Shown in pieces: positions 23,682 through 35,268 of a stretch of 64,000 nucleotides of DNA (position 1 is its first letter; the number at the start of each line of letters is the position of its first letter). The stretch is from Lumbricus terrestris (lineage: Eukaryota > Annelida > Clitellata > Crassiclitellata > Lumbricidae), in contig OX457036.1 in the NCBI GenBank assembly GCA_949752735.1, forward strand, positions 83,798,991-83,862,990, read 5' to 3'. The position numbers and the translations under genes are program-made. The notes under the pieces were generated by a model. The model saw only the letters and a list, made by a program, of their open reading frames with translations. It made no database searches and was not told the origin of the DNA.

Positions 23682-24108
23682 GCGATGGGCGGGCAATTGG
23701 TGCATGTAGCTGCACTGTTTTAGACAATTTTTGAATTATGAACGTACCTTATATCGGAGAGCGTGAAAATGAACTTTTAATAATAAATATTGCAAGACGC
23801 TTCGGAATCGAAAATGCTTTCGTCCTTCACCTTCAAAGATGCATTACTTCCGTTTTGAATTTTTTTTGTATTTTTAAAGTAAATAAGATCGACAATAATG
23901 AAGTTTTCCGTTATGCCAGCTATCCAATTATGCCCCGCTCTCCCCTACCTTAAACCGGCAAAAGTGGTCTCAGACTTTGTGGAAGGATCAACAGGCTGTA
24001 GACGACTGCTTCTTGGATGATAAAATTGCGCGATTGATTGAATACTGGGAACCTTAGTTATAGGCCTACTCTTTTGGCCTGATTCAACTGAAAACAACGA
24101 CACACAGC

Positions 24109-24510
24109 ACACTTTTCTGAGCAGTAGGATAATGGATGGTATTAGAAGGAATGTGACGTACAATATTAAAACAGCAAACTTTTCGGAGCAGTCGGATAAT
24201 GGATGGTATTAGAAGGAATGTGACGTACAATATTAAAACAGCAAACTTTTCGGAGCAGTCGGATAATGGATGGTATTAGAAGGAATGTGACGTACAATAT
24301 TAAAACAGCAAACTTTTCTGAGCAGTAGGATAATGGATGGTATTAGAAGGAATGTGACGTACAATATTAAAACAGCAAACTTTTCGGAGCAGTCGGATAA
24401 TGGATGGTATTAGAAGGAATGTGACGTACAATATTAAAACAGCAAACTTTTCGGAGCAGTCGGATAATGGATGGTATTAGAAGGAATGTGACGTACAATA
24501 ATAAAACATC
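24109..24510. repeat. 67-bp tandem repeat, six copies
   Basis: Units begin 'CTTTTCGGAGCAGTCGGATA' and repeat every 67 bp with few differences (two units carry CTGAGCAGTAGG). There are no spacers between units, which excludes a CRISPR-type array. Confidence 0.95.
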
Positions 24511-25641
24511 CTTTTAAGACTGGTTGGTCAGATAAGGGAGCGGACAACAAAATTAATTATTAAGCTGTGACATAGGCCTATAAAAATATATTCATAAGCT
24601 TAAATATTACATAGATTGGAAAAGAATGTTTTTAAAGAGGGAGAAGACAGTTCATTTTTTAGTCCAATATTACATTCGATTTTTACAGAGGATATAAGTA
24701 AATTTTAAATGAGTGAAACTGACAAGTAAAGTGCTGTAGTGCTAAATGTCGAGGAGCGCCTGTGAAATCAATTGAACGAGCATATCCGTCTTTTCCAAGT
24801 TACAAGCATAGTTGGTGTTATATTATGGTAAGTAGCCTACAGGTATAGGCTACAACTAAGAACACAGTGCAAATGCACGCTATATAGGTCTATACATTGA
24901 GATAGAATTGAAGTGACAATCGAGACAGACGATAGAATACGAGAAATCTGTATAAAATTTGTGAAAGAGCTGTGTTTTAAACATTGATTTAGTGATCCGT
25001 GAGTGGAAAGATTGTGGAACGCACCAGCGAGAGAGACGAAAGGGGCAAAGAGCGAGAATGGAGAAGGGAGGGAGTAATAGAGTTCTTAACAGAGTTCAAC
25101 CAAATTTGTATCTTGGGAATGTGTAGAGGAAGCCGAGGAAAGAAGGGAACTGAGAAGTTGTGAGCAAAGGAATAGTCACCACCACTTTTACGGGGAAAGT
25201 TACGCCCATGGGTGTGTCTACGTTCCGTAGAATCATTCTAGATTTCGGAAGACACATAGGCGGAGACCTGGGCTGAGATTTGGGGGGGGGGGACGGGTCG
25301 CCGAAAAATTTCATCTCTTTTGCCGATAAATATTTTTCTTAAGTCATCCGCCGAAAACTCGAAAAAATTCTATTTTCGCCGCCAAAAAAGTTGATGATCT
25401 TTTTTTCTTTTTTAGTCATCCGAGACCGAAATCTCGAAAAAATTCTATTTTCGCCGCCAAAAAAGTTGATGATCTTTTTTTTAGTCATCCGAGACCGAAA
25501 TCTCGAAAAAAATCAATTTTCGCCGCCAAAAAAGTTGATGACCTTTTTTTTAGTCGTGACAGCTCAACTTTGGGGGGGACAAATGCATGGGCGTCCCCCC
25601 ACCGCAAACTTTGGGGGGACCGTCCCCTCTGTTCCCCCAGG

Positions 25642-27015
25642 CAGTGCCGGATTAACTTTTTAGAGGCCTGGCGCAAACAATGCAACAAAACCAAAGTAGG
25701 CCCTATCCAATCAAATTATCCAAAAAAGGGGGTGGGAATAAATATAGAAAAACATAGGCCTACTTTAATAATTTATGAACACAAAATGAAGCTGTGATAG
25801 GATCATAGGAGATTTTTTAATTTTACTTGTTACAGTTCAACTGTTCAAAAAATGTTCGTCGAGTTTAAAAGTCTTTCCTTCGCGCTTTTAAAGTAGAGAA
25901 AGAATCAATGATATCTTGAAAGTCAAGATCTGTCAAGATTTCCGACTCAATGTTCAAAAGAGTTAAATTTGCCAATCTGTCCTGGCCCAATGTTGACCTC
26001 AAAGATGATTTTATGCGTTTTAAATGGTGTGATCGTAAAAAAAGCAGAATCGTTTAGTTTTCTTTTGGTACTATTCAATTTTACTTTATTTCCATGTTGT
26101 TTTATGGATTTAGAGTACATGCCATCTTGATTACGACATGGTTCAGGCAAAGATATTTGAGTTTCGTAGACTATAAGGTCTTTGGTTCAGGTCCCATCTG
26201 CAGCCAATAACTGACCAAATCTTCATTTATAGTCCACAGAGCAGCATCTGTTTTTGGCACGTTTCCAACAGATTGATTCTCTTGTTTTAATGGTAGATCT
26301 ATGGTAGTTTCAGATTTAGGCATATCAATGATATCATTGCTGAAATCAAGGGTGTCTGTTGTTGGCATTAGTGCTGACACTGCTGAGCGGTCTAAGCCTG
26401 AACTGCATCCAGCTTCTGACGCTGAGTCGACACCATCTATAAATTGCGTCACTTCTCGTGTTTTTACTGCCAGAAATTTATCAATACTACCACGTTGCTG
26501 TTTGCCTACCTCTTCAAGTTCGCGTTTTCTTTGACGTTTCTGCCAACCGGACTCAAATTTCTTCATTTTCTTTAGGCCTACTTATTTTATTTGTTTAAAA
26601 ATTAAAATTAAAAAAAGAAATAAGCAGCTTAGCTACATAAACACTAAATAGTAGATAATAATATTACATGGAACATGCACTGTGTCGTCTGTACCGTGCG
26701 CATATCTATATTTTTATTTGGTGATGGGGTCGATCCGCGCATAAATTGATTACGTCATACGTCATCATTACAGTACACAATTAATTAGTACGCCATCATT
26801 ATAGTAGTAGTACTGTAGAAGGCCTGTTTCTATAACGCCACCAAATTTTATATGCAATTCTTGCTTTAGAAATTAAACATTTTAAATAAGCCGGACTGTG
26901 ACTTATATAAACAAATTCGATCGGATAATCGGATTTCTCAATTTTTTAAAATTTTTACCCCCGAAAGAAGGCCTGACGCAAGTGCGCCAGTTGCGCCATA
27001 GTTAATCTGGCACTG
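25642..27015 (-). mobile_element. hAT element, 1374 bp, deleted derivative
   Basis: Ends CAGTGCCGGATTAAC and GTTAATCTGGCACTG, flanked by the exact 8-bp duplication CCCCCAGG (25634-25641, 27016-27023). It carries the start of a hAT transposase on the minus strand (26171-26566) and too little space for the catalytic part, so it is an internally deleted copy. Confidence 0.92.
26171..26566 (-). pseudogene. N-terminal fragment of a hAT (ZMYM5-like) transposase, 131 aa
   Basis: The ORF opens MKKFESGWQKRQRKRELEE, the basic 'SGxxKRKxxxxxE' start of TTF-zinc-finger hAT transposases, then GSIDKFLAV, an acidic Ser-rich linker and a WTINEDLVSYWLQMGP segment. It stops there. The DDE catalytic domain and dimerisation region are absent. 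It cannot act as a transposase. Confidence 0.72.
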
Positions 27016-27799
27016 CCCCCAGGTCTCCGCCACTGGGAAGACATCATAATTTTGACATCAGAAGTTGTCAGCCATGCCGCCAATGCTCCAGGATTTAGGC
27101 CTTCCAGAACGAATTTGAACTGAACTGAATCTGGATGACAATTTCGTGCAATCATCGCGTTGACAAATCTATGACGTCAGCAGAAACAACAGACAGTAAC
27201 TGCTGCAGTGGCCTGTGTCTTTTACCAGTAGCCAAACTACAGCAGAAAGCCAGAATGTCTTGAATCGATTAAACAATAGAATTGCAGGACCAGGGCCGGA
27301 TTAACAAATGTGGGGGCCCTGTTCGGTAAAACTGTGGGGGCCCAAACCTTACAGAAGCACGACAAAATGACTCACAAAAGTGTTATTTTCAACGAATCAA
27401 CATTCGCCTATTATTATTTCATTAGGCCTATACTTCTATTATTTTAAACATTATCAATAGGTCTTTTAATAGTGTTAAACAACCGATATATCTTTTATGG
27501 TTTAAGAATATTAAGGTGATTCATGGTCAGTCATTCTCCTGACCAGCGCACAGCACTCGTACAAGCAAACAGTGCAGAAGCGATTTTATGCCCCAAATAA
27601 ATTCTTGGCTATGAAAATTTCGGGTAGACCTGCGGCAGAATAACGGCCAGGGCAAATGGTTCTTACCAGGGCATTTGGCCTGATTTGCCCTGCTGTGCAT
27701 AGCCCCCACACTGTTTACAAACTGAAATATATTTTCGCGGTTATGCCAGTAGTAGACCGTGGCTCAAGCTCCATCCTGCTTAGATATACATGTGAGCTT

Positions 27800-28080
27800 T
27801 CACCCCGGTGTATGTCTCTCTAGACAGCCGTTCACTGCGCTCAGCTGCTCGTGGAGAATTCCTCGTTCTTTTTTCGAGTATCGTGACCATGCAACGACGA
27901 GCATTCTCGGTAGTGGGCACAGTCATCTGGAATAGCCACCCCGTGGCTCTCTCGCATCCCGTGACTCTGCTGGCTCTTTCTTTCGTCTTCTTAAGGCGTT
28001 TCTTTTTGACAACGCCTGCGTTGGGGGTGCCTTTGAGTAAAAATCTGAAGGGGCTCTATATAAATTTACGAGATTGATTG
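27800..28080 (+). mobile_element. LINE 3' fragment inside the hAT element
   Basis: The frames RRAFSVVGTVIWNSHPVAL and, after a shift, FFRLLKAFLFDNACV then stop match the C-terminus of CR1/L2-type RT ORFs. It ends in a short GATTGATTG tail at about 28071. Confidence 0.65.
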
Positions 28081-28190
28081 AATTCGTAAAAATAGAGTGC
28101 GTACTGCATGTAGGCCTACTCAATGCTATTATCACGCCATCTCATAATGCGTAGCATATCACTAGAGTTCCGATCAGGTGATGTATTAAG

Positions 28191-28490
28191 ACTGTTTAAA
28201 TAGGCAAAAAACGTATAACTCTAACTGGCATTTCTGACTGATTTTAAGATCAATCTGCCTGGCAATGAAAACTGCAGAAAGGGCCCCCACAATTTTTAAA
28301 TGAGCAAAAAGCGTACAACTCTTACTTGCATTCCTGACTGATTTTAAGATCAATCTGCCTGGCAATGAAAACTGTAGAAAGGGCCCTCACAATTTTTAAA
28401 TGAGCAAAAAGCGTACAACTCTTACTAGCATTTCTGACTGATTTTAAGATCAATCAACCTGGCAATGAAAACTGCAGAAAGGGCCCCCAC
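28191..28490. repeat. 100-bp tandem repeat, three copies
   Basis: 'GGGCCCCCAC' (one copy GGGCCCTCAC) occurs at 28281, 28381 and 28481 with matching flanks ('CTGACTGATTTTAAGATCAA', 'GGCAATGAAAACTG'), giving an exact 100-bp period. Confidence 0.95.
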
Positions 28491-28848
28491 ATGTTCAAAA
28501 GTTGCATAATGCTAAAGTCACTAGATTTTGAATAATTTGACAATTTTTCATTTATTTTGAACTCCGTTTACTATTATAATTAGCAATGATGAAAAAATTC
28601 TTATTGCATGTGTGGGGGCCCCCTAAAGTGTGGGGGCCCCTGTTCGGCCGAACATGTCGAACATGCCTTAATCCGGCCCTGTGCAGGACCAATATATTGC
28701 CCACCCATTGTTGAATTTGTGGTACTGAATGCTTTCTGAAGAAACATCTCATGTATGTGAAACTGGTACCAAAAATGGAACTATTTTCTCTCGAGTAGCT
28801 TCTCAATCAACACACAAGCGCGCACCAACACACAAGCATATACAAATA

Positions 28849-28960
28849 CACACACGCACGCACACACACACACACACACGCACACACACACACACACACA
28901 AACAAACACCCCTCCCACACACACACAGGCACTCACACACAAGCACACACACACGCCAAT
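28849..28960. repeat. (CA)n microsatellite with interruptions
   Basis: CACA runs with GCAC, AACA and CCCC interruptions. Confidence 0.95.
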
Positions 28961-29098
28961 CGTCGCTCCTGCATTATCGAAGTTGCATCGAAATTAAGAA
29001 TTGGATTCAAACTTTGATGCCTTACATGTATTATTAAAACCTACACTTCAAAACCGGCCGCACGCAATAGAGACAATAGAGACTTTTAATATTTTTAG

Positions 29099-29231
29099 TT
29101 TGGTTCAGAATGCTACTGTGGTGAGAGTTACAATAGATTTGGCCAACTGAATGAAAGTGCATGCTCATCAAATTGCTTAGCGAATAAAACAGAGAAATGT
29201 GGAGGCCCAAATGCCAACAGCGTCTATTCTG
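29099..29231 (+). CDS. Exon 5 of first module: second WSC domain, C-terminal half
   Basis: Acceptor TTTTTAG, donor GTAAGT, phase 0 to 1. It reads SECYCGESYN, then SACSSNC and NKTEKCGGPN, with five cysteines ending in the CGG motif. NES and NKT are possible N-glycosylation sites. The intron before it (20101-29098) is 9 kb, almost all transposon. The paralogue is 44404-44536. Confidence 0.87.
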
Positions 29232-30660
29232 GTAAGTCCATTTGTTTCTTATATATTTGACATTTTGCCTACAGCCTTGAACAGTGATGTATTGTCGGCA
29301 GCTCTTGCCAAATAGCTAACCATGACTTTGGTCAACAAAATAATATTGCCTTTTTCTTCCGAAGTTTCAAGTTAGGTTATGTGTACCAGAGACCAGTCGC
29401 CTATTTTCTACTGAATTATTTTCTGATGCATTTCTAACAGCCCGGAGGTTACAGCAAGTGAAAAATCGCTGATACAGGCAATGAAAGTAGGCCTATTGGC
29501 TACTTTTGGCCTAGGTCTGCTTTAATGTCGACTTTAAATAGGCTACAATATCGTTTGTCATATCGTCTTTAGATTCAATATGAATCTACGAGAATTGATC
29601 CGTGTCTGGCCCTCTAATTTATAGGTCTAAATTTATATTGCTGTAAGCCTACTTCAGTAGGTATATCTTCACATGAAAGTATTCTGGTTTATGATAGTTG
29701 CCAGTTAGTAGCCCGACACCTTTTATTCGCAGAAATACAATTACTAATCCGGACAGATTGGTATCGCAAAAATGATGAAGCACAGACTCGCAGTGCTTTC
29801 AAAGTCGTTAAGTTAGGCAGTTCATCTAATCATCTGCAACAACAGAACACTGGGATCCACCCTCGGTCATAAACTATTTGGACAAGCAATATTCATTTAA
29901 TCTACAGCTACTGTTACATTTTATTTAAGAATACTAAAACAATACAACTGCATGTGATATAGCTTTTCTTACGAAGCTTTATAGTGTACACTGTACAGTG
30001 TACACACGCCTCGGTGGTGCATATGCACTTATGTTGCCATATAAGACTTGTTCACAGTTCATAATACAGTAGCCGCCTCGGAGAGAATCGAACCCGTACT
30101 CTCAGTGCCAAATCGAAGACGGTATGTTTTGAGTTCAGAAAGGTATAGAACTGCTCAGTTTAGCACAGACGGTAGCACATTGATACCCTAATCTTAGAGA
30201 AAGCCGCAATCTTTTTTTCAAGCAAAGCACATATTAAATGGTAGCAATTATTGTCTACCTGTTGATAATCTGCCTTATAATAATTGCAAAGTGAGCTACT
30301 GACTACTGACACTTTTCCATCAAAACACAACATTGTTAATCCAAGCTGTGAAAGAAAAGTCTCTCACAAGTTATTGAAGAATGACTATATAAATTATATT
30401 TTACGAGGGGTCAATGTGCAAGATATCCAAAATATTTTGAATCACATTCTTCTTTAGAATATTGAAAGAGCCATGTTCAATTGTCCATCTACGTTAATAA
30501 CTTTACAGTGTTCGAAATAAGAACTTCATCAGTGTATTAAATGTACTATTATCTGCTTTTCATTATTCCTTATGAGACGACTTATCCATTGATGGTTAGG
30601 ATAGAGATTTCCATCCACTTTAGACTAAGGGTCAGTAAGTTCTGAATGCTTTCTGTTCAG
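29232..30660. other. Intron with a SINE-like remnant
   Basis: Bases 29990-30150 resemble 47410-47570 in the second module ('ACGCCTCGGTGGTGCATATGC', then 'GAGAATCGAACCCGTACTCT'), a minus-strand tRNA-like box B remnant shared by both modules. A 22-bp perfect palindrome lies at 29984-30005. Nothing else recognised. Confidence 0.5.
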
Positions 30661-30801
30661 TCTGTCCAACTGGAAATTACGGAAATGGCTGCTCAAGAAA
30701 ATGCAACTGTTTGAATGATGGCAGATGCGTTTATCTAAATGGTTCATGTATCTCATCTGCGTGTAAACCTGGTTGGACAGGCACCAGTTGCAATTTCAGA
30801 G
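30661..30801 (+). CDS. Exon 6 of first module: eight-cysteine EGF-like domain
   Basis: Acceptor CTGTTCAG, donor GTGAAG, phase 1-1, 141 bp. It reads CPTGNYGNGC, KCNCLNDGRC, GSCISSAC and PGWTGTSC, eight cysteines of MEGF/laminin type with the usual GWxGxxC ending. The paralogue 48760-48900 differs at few residues. Confidence 0.88.
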
Positions 30802-31076
30802 GTGAAGTCGATCAAAATGTTTATTTACTCAACAGCTGCATAATATTTTTTACGCTATAATTAATGCATAAATTATTTCAGTTAGACTTTCTAAAAGAGT
30901 TTCTATTGTTATCAATACAATTGTGATGATAAATTAGAGTTAAAGTCACAGATTTTTCTTAAACTTAGCCAAATTTTTACTTTTGTATCTCGAGTGATTG
31001 TCGATATTCTCATTAAGGAACCTTGAATCAAATTGTTCGCCAAAATGTATGTATTTCCTAACAATATTTTCTGTAG

Positions 31077-31208
31077 ATTGTTCAACTCTAAATGGTGACT
31101 GTTTTGCAAATGAGACTTGCATGATCGTTAACCTCAAGTTCACAAATATCAATGTTTGTCGATGCTCAGATGGATTCCAAAGAGATAAACTATGGCAAAA
31201 CTGCACAG
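31077..31208 (+). CDS. Exon 7 of first module: six-cysteine EGF-like domain
   Basis: Acceptor CTGTAG, donor GTTAGT, phase 1-1, 132 bp. It reads DCSTLNGDCFANETC, then VCRCSDGFQRD and QNC. Six cysteines in the EGF order, with the CxCxxGF motif. The paralogue is 49166-49297. Confidence 0.87.
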
Positions 31209-31460
31209 GTTAGTTCATAGGCCTACGCCTATATTTCAACAGGCATTTAAGTGCAGTTGAACTAAGCTTACGCATGAACACTATAATTGGATGCTTACCG
31301 TAAACTCAATTTTTTCCCCTGAGATTGTATGTTTTTAAAAGGAGAAATTTGATCATAGTTTCCAATGCTCTATCCCGGGCGATTGAAATAGCATTTTTGA
31401 AATGCAGAGGGTGCTGTGAGGTGCCCCTTCGGTTCCGAGAATATCGAGTTCTTTGTTATG

Positions 31461-31698
31461 TGGGGTGCGGTGGTGTAGTGGGTATGTTTGTTGCCTTGCA
31501 GCGGGAGAGTTGTCGATCTCAAGCCGCATTGTAGGGACCCTGGGCAAGTCCTTCACTCGCAATTCGCTCGGCGTGAAACTCCGATTCAGTGTCCGAGCTG
31601 TAGTCGGGAGTGCTTCCGAGTAGTAAACCTTGAAAGGCGCTATAAAAGTGCACATATATACATACATACATACATACATACATACATACATACATACA

Positions 31699-31732
<34 letters not shown>

Positions 31733-31740
31733 CATACATC
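31461..31740 (+). mobile_element. tRNA-derived SINE ending in (CATA)n
   Basis: GGTGCGGTGGTGTAGTGGG (box A) lies near 31464, then the body 'GGGCAAGTCCTTCACTCGCAA', 'TGAAACTCCGATTCAGTGTC' and 'AAAGGCGCTATAAAAGTGC', shared with the 61447 copy. Box B is diverged (GTTGTCGATCTC). The (CATA)n tail spans about 31656-31738. A second partial 3' end follows at 31830-31890 ('CCTTGAAGAGGCGCTATGTAAA'). Confidence 0.72.
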
Positions 31741-31899
31741 TGACCCTCCGCTCTCTTTGTAAAAAGATCCTTCTCAGGCTTTCCTCTCTCATCTTAAGAC
31801 AGTTTTATTTGGCGGCGCTGAGGTTGGAGACGCCTATGAATAGTACCCTTGAAGAGGCGCTATGTAAATGCATATAATGAATGAATACATACTTTCAAT

Positions 31900-32840
31900 T
31901 TAATTGCAAGTGTGCTACTGCAATCGTTCTTACCTTACTTGTAAGGCGGCGTTGATGCTGGCAACGCTGCCTATCCACTCAGAGGCCTGGACTTTTCCAA
32001 TTCGACGACATTCTCTCCTTGTCTCTATTGCGTGCGGCCGGTTTAGATTGCAACAGCTCTCTTCATGTTCAGCGAGATCGTCCACATTGCTCTCAGGCGC
32101 AATGAACTGATTGGAGTCATCAAGCATATATATATGACTGAACTGAACTGGATTTACAGGTCTTTTGTGGCTATTATTATAAGCATGCCTCACAAATTGA
32201 ATATGGTAGAAGGCCCTTATTTTACACAGTTATTATTAATATTATTATTATTATTAAATTAATTTGTAACGTGTGCAAGATCACATCGAAATGTGAATCT
32301 GAGGCGCGGAAAGAAAGTTAAGGGTCTTAGACTCAGTGTATGAACGTGTATGAGCGCATCCATTCAATTTGTCACAATTGTAAACGTAGGCCTGAGTGTA
32401 GGCCTAAATTAATGGCATACAAAATTAAACTTTTTTGTCAGTAAAAGACAAAATTGCATCGAATGAGCTATCGATTACGGCGAATGCTCTTCGGAAAACA
32501 GTGAAAACTGCTTTAAGGTAGGCTACCGGGCGGGATATAATAGGACAGCAGCTGTTAATAAATCGATCTTTGGCAAGAAAGTCGATAGCTCTCAGAACTT
32601 TTGAAATGTCCGAAGAACTTTACAGCAAGGTTCCTAGAACCATAATATTAGTAAATTGTAAACGAGATTACCTATTTTATGAAGGCTTGAAAGCATTTGA
32701 TATCCGCGCTTGAAGTATTCTAATAATTATGCTGCATTGATTAACGCTTCAGCCGTAATTAGGCCTATTCCTGCTCTTCAAGCAGATGTTATAACCGTGT
32801 CAACTGAAATCATATAGGCCTTATCTGACTATTATTTCAG
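31900..32840. other. Intron without further features
   Basis: Unique-looking sequence. About 32650-32690 aligns with 49495-49540 in the equivalent second-module intron. No gene recognised. Confidence 0.5.
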
Positions 32841-32969
32841 ACATAGACGAATGCGACACGACCCTGTCTGTATGTGGAGAAGGTGCAACCTATTGTACAA
32901 ACACTATTGGTGGCTATAGCTGTCATTGCTTAAATGGTCAGACAACTTACAAGGAACCATGTCCGTCAG
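32841..32969 (+). CDS. Exon 8 of first module: calcium-binding EGF domain, type 1
   Basis: Acceptor TATTTCAG, donor GTGAAT, phase 1-1. It starts DIDEC and contains CTNTIGGYSCHC, which fits the Asp/Asn hydroxylation consensus CxNxxxx[FY]xCxC of calcium-binding EGF domains. The second module has no copy at the same place: its cbEGF (51680) is a different sequence further downstream. Confidence 0.9.
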
Positions 32970-33986
32970 GTGAATGATTTAACAAATTAGTGGTATCATC
33001 AAGCACCGACAGTCTTCAGAAAGTTATTTGATAATCTGTGTAATGCTATGTAGGCCTGCTGTATGTAAGACCCACATAAATAGCATGCTCATAGATGTAT
33101 GGAGCTAGAAATCATATTTCAAGATGCGGCCCGTATAACTGCCACTTGAGTCCATTCGTGGATACCAATGAAAATGCCGGATATGCCTGCTTGCAAGTGA
33201 GTGTATTGCAATATTATTTGAGAGAATATGAATCGTCTTGCACCTATAATAGCATACGCATGTATGACATTGTATGTCTTTCTTCAGTGTTATGATATAA
33301 GCTTACCACGTTATGTATATAATTATATGCACATTAAAAAGTGATATTATTGAAGGATACATAATTACGTATCTATTGGCTATCTTTGAATGCACGCGTC
33401 TGCTCAATCATATAATATCCATATTCAATTGATATGAATAGCCATTTATCTGCTTCTCAAAATCATTAGCAAATTAGCATTTGTTTAAAAAACACAAAAA
33501 TTATAATTGTGTCCTAACTTGCTCCTTGTCTTTTGATGGTTTTAACATGACCCATTTTGTGTCAAGTTTACTTATAGATAAAAGAGTCCGAAAAGGATGA
33601 ACTCATTGGAAACATAAATAATTTATTTGCTTGCATGCACGAGGTAGCTGCACTGATATTTCGGTTAGCAATGTTTTGGCAGGAAAAGCAGGTCATCTTG
33701 GAGGTCAAAGATTCTATGAACAGGTGCTTGTTATACCTTGTTGTAGAAATGTTGCCAGAAATACACTCCTAACGCTTAATGTATAAATTAAGCTAAGATA
33801 ATATGCTTCATAATAAGTCTATGTTAACTATTAGTCTGTTATGTGCACATGGCTTTCTAACTAAAATAGAACCTGTTCCCCATTTTGTTTCTATTGCTTT
33901 CTCCTGCATTAACCGTCAGTAAATAAATAGAGATTGAGTCTCGACTTTTTCTATCGCTGCTCATTCACTTTAATGTATGGCTTTAG

Positions 33987-34138
33987 ATTTAGCAAAGGAC
34001 CATTACGTGGGCTGTTTCTATGACAACAGTAGTCAGTTACTGCAATGGGACGATGACCTAAATGTGAGTTCAATGACCATCGAACTTTGCATCAAACATT
34101 GTCGAGATGATGGAGGAAAGACTTACGCTAAACTTCAG
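33987..34138 (+). CDS. Exon 1 of second module: WSC domain, N-terminal half
   Basis: Acceptor GGCTTTAG, donor GTACAC, phase 1 to 0, 152 bp like its paralogues. It reads HYVGCFYDN, MTIELCIKHCR and TYAKLQ. Its phase-1 entry matches the phase-1 exit of exon 32841-32969, so direct splicing between the two modules keeps the frame. Confidence 0.88.
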
Positions 34139-34205
34139 GTACACTCTGTGCTTTTGCTATTACAAAAGCTGTGATCATTGAATTGCGAACATAGTATGCC
34201 GCTTT

Positions 34206-34385
34206 CAGGGGCGGATCCAGGGGAGGCAAATCCGGCCATGACCCCATTGAGAAACGTCCATAGAACGTGCCCCCATTAGTTTATGGTATATTTGGCTAAA
34301 TGACTAAAGAAGGTCATCATTTTTTCGGGCGAAAAGTCACCAAATATTTTACCCTCCCCTTCGAAAATCTCTGTATCCGCCCTTG
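34206..34385. mobile_element. hAT-type MITE, 180 bp
   Basis: Ends CAGGGGCGGATCC and GTATCCGCCCTTG, with the exact 8-bp duplication GCCGCTTT (34198-34205, 34386-34393). A shorter relative of 20837-21160. Confidence 0.9.
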
Positions 34386-35126
34386 GCCGCTTTTTAAAGT
34401 TTGCGTCGGCAAAGCTTATCATAAAAATAAAATCCAATGCTAACAAGTTACTTTAAGCACCATCACGGAGAAAAAGGAGCAGAGTAGAGTCAGGAGACCT
34501 ACGGTATGGGACCTAATTGAAGTCGATAGAATGAATGATGTAGGAGTATGCCTATTGCCAGTGAAAAACAAGCAGTGGGGAAGGTTCCTTGAATTGGCAC
34601 AAAGTAAAGCGATCTAAGGACATAGGAATAAATTCCATTATAAACCGAAAGAAACATAGGCTACGGCAGAATGTCTTCAATTCATTAGTTGTAGACTAAC
34701 CAAATGGTTCGAAAAATTCATTGTTCTCTCTAGGTCGCTATTAGGCCTACTGCTTATGAGAGAAAACTTGTAAGGATGGGCTATAACGCGGTGCGGTTTA
34801 AATTAAAATTTTAGTATAGCCTATCTAGCACCGATTGCATGTGCACGCCTTCTGAACCATATGATGATATAGGCCCTACTTGTTTTTAATATTTATTTTA
34901 TTATTCCAGTAAGCTTATTATCTATGGGTTAAGTTTCAAAGATGTCTGTTCACAATTTGCATTCCTGGTCTCTCGGTTTTATGATGTTTCTTTGCTGTTG
35001 AGAAGGAGGAAGATATCTGTGTTACGATAATACAAGATGAGACTATTATGGAGATAAAAATTAGTCTAATTCTGAGAATATTGTAGGTCAATAGCTATTA
35101 ACTGATGTTGAATACGTTAAATTTAG

Positions 35127-35268
35127 AATGGATCCGTTTGTCAATGTGGCGATGACTACGGAGTACAAACGTTAGACACAGCATGCAATTTTTTATGCTC
35201 TGGAAATCAATCGGAATTCTGTGGAGGAGTTACGCATGAATTACTGACGCCATACGTTCTTTATACGG
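35127..35268 (+). CDS. Exon 2 of second module: WSC domain, C-terminal half
   Basis: Acceptor AATTTAG, donor GTAAAA, phase 0 to 1. It reads SVCQCGDDYGVQTLD and CSGNQSEFCGG, completing the eight-cysteine WSC. Confidence 0.88.

Larger units (their letters stand above)
25255..27035. mobile_element. hAT-type element carrying a nested hAT
   Basis: Ends CATAGGCGGAGACCTGG and CCAGGTCTCCGCCACTG, with the exact 8-bp duplication GGAAGACA (25247-25254, 27036-27043). Excluding the nested element at 25642-27015 it is about 400 bp. It contains three tandem units of about 60-65 bp ('TTTTCGCCGCCAAAAAAGTT') at 25340-25560. Confidence 0.8.
27291..28681. mobile_element. hAT-type element, 1391 bp, with LINE fragment and internal repeats
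   Basis: Ends CAGGGCCGGATTAA and TTAATCCGGCCCTG are perfect 14-bp inverted repeats, flanked by the exact 8-bp duplication TGCAGGAC (27283-27290, 28682-28689). GTGGGGGCCCCTGTTCGG-like text lies inside both ends. It has no transposase fragment and contains a LINE remnant (27800-28080) and three 100-bp repeats. Confidence 0.93.

Noticed and set aside
24109..24510. CRISPR-like regular array
   Set aside because: Units abut without unique spacers and the DNA is eukaryotic. It is an ordinary 67-bp tandem repeat.
31353..31877. Tyr/Met-Cys-Val repeat frames
   Set aside because: They come from the SINE and its (CATA)n tail.
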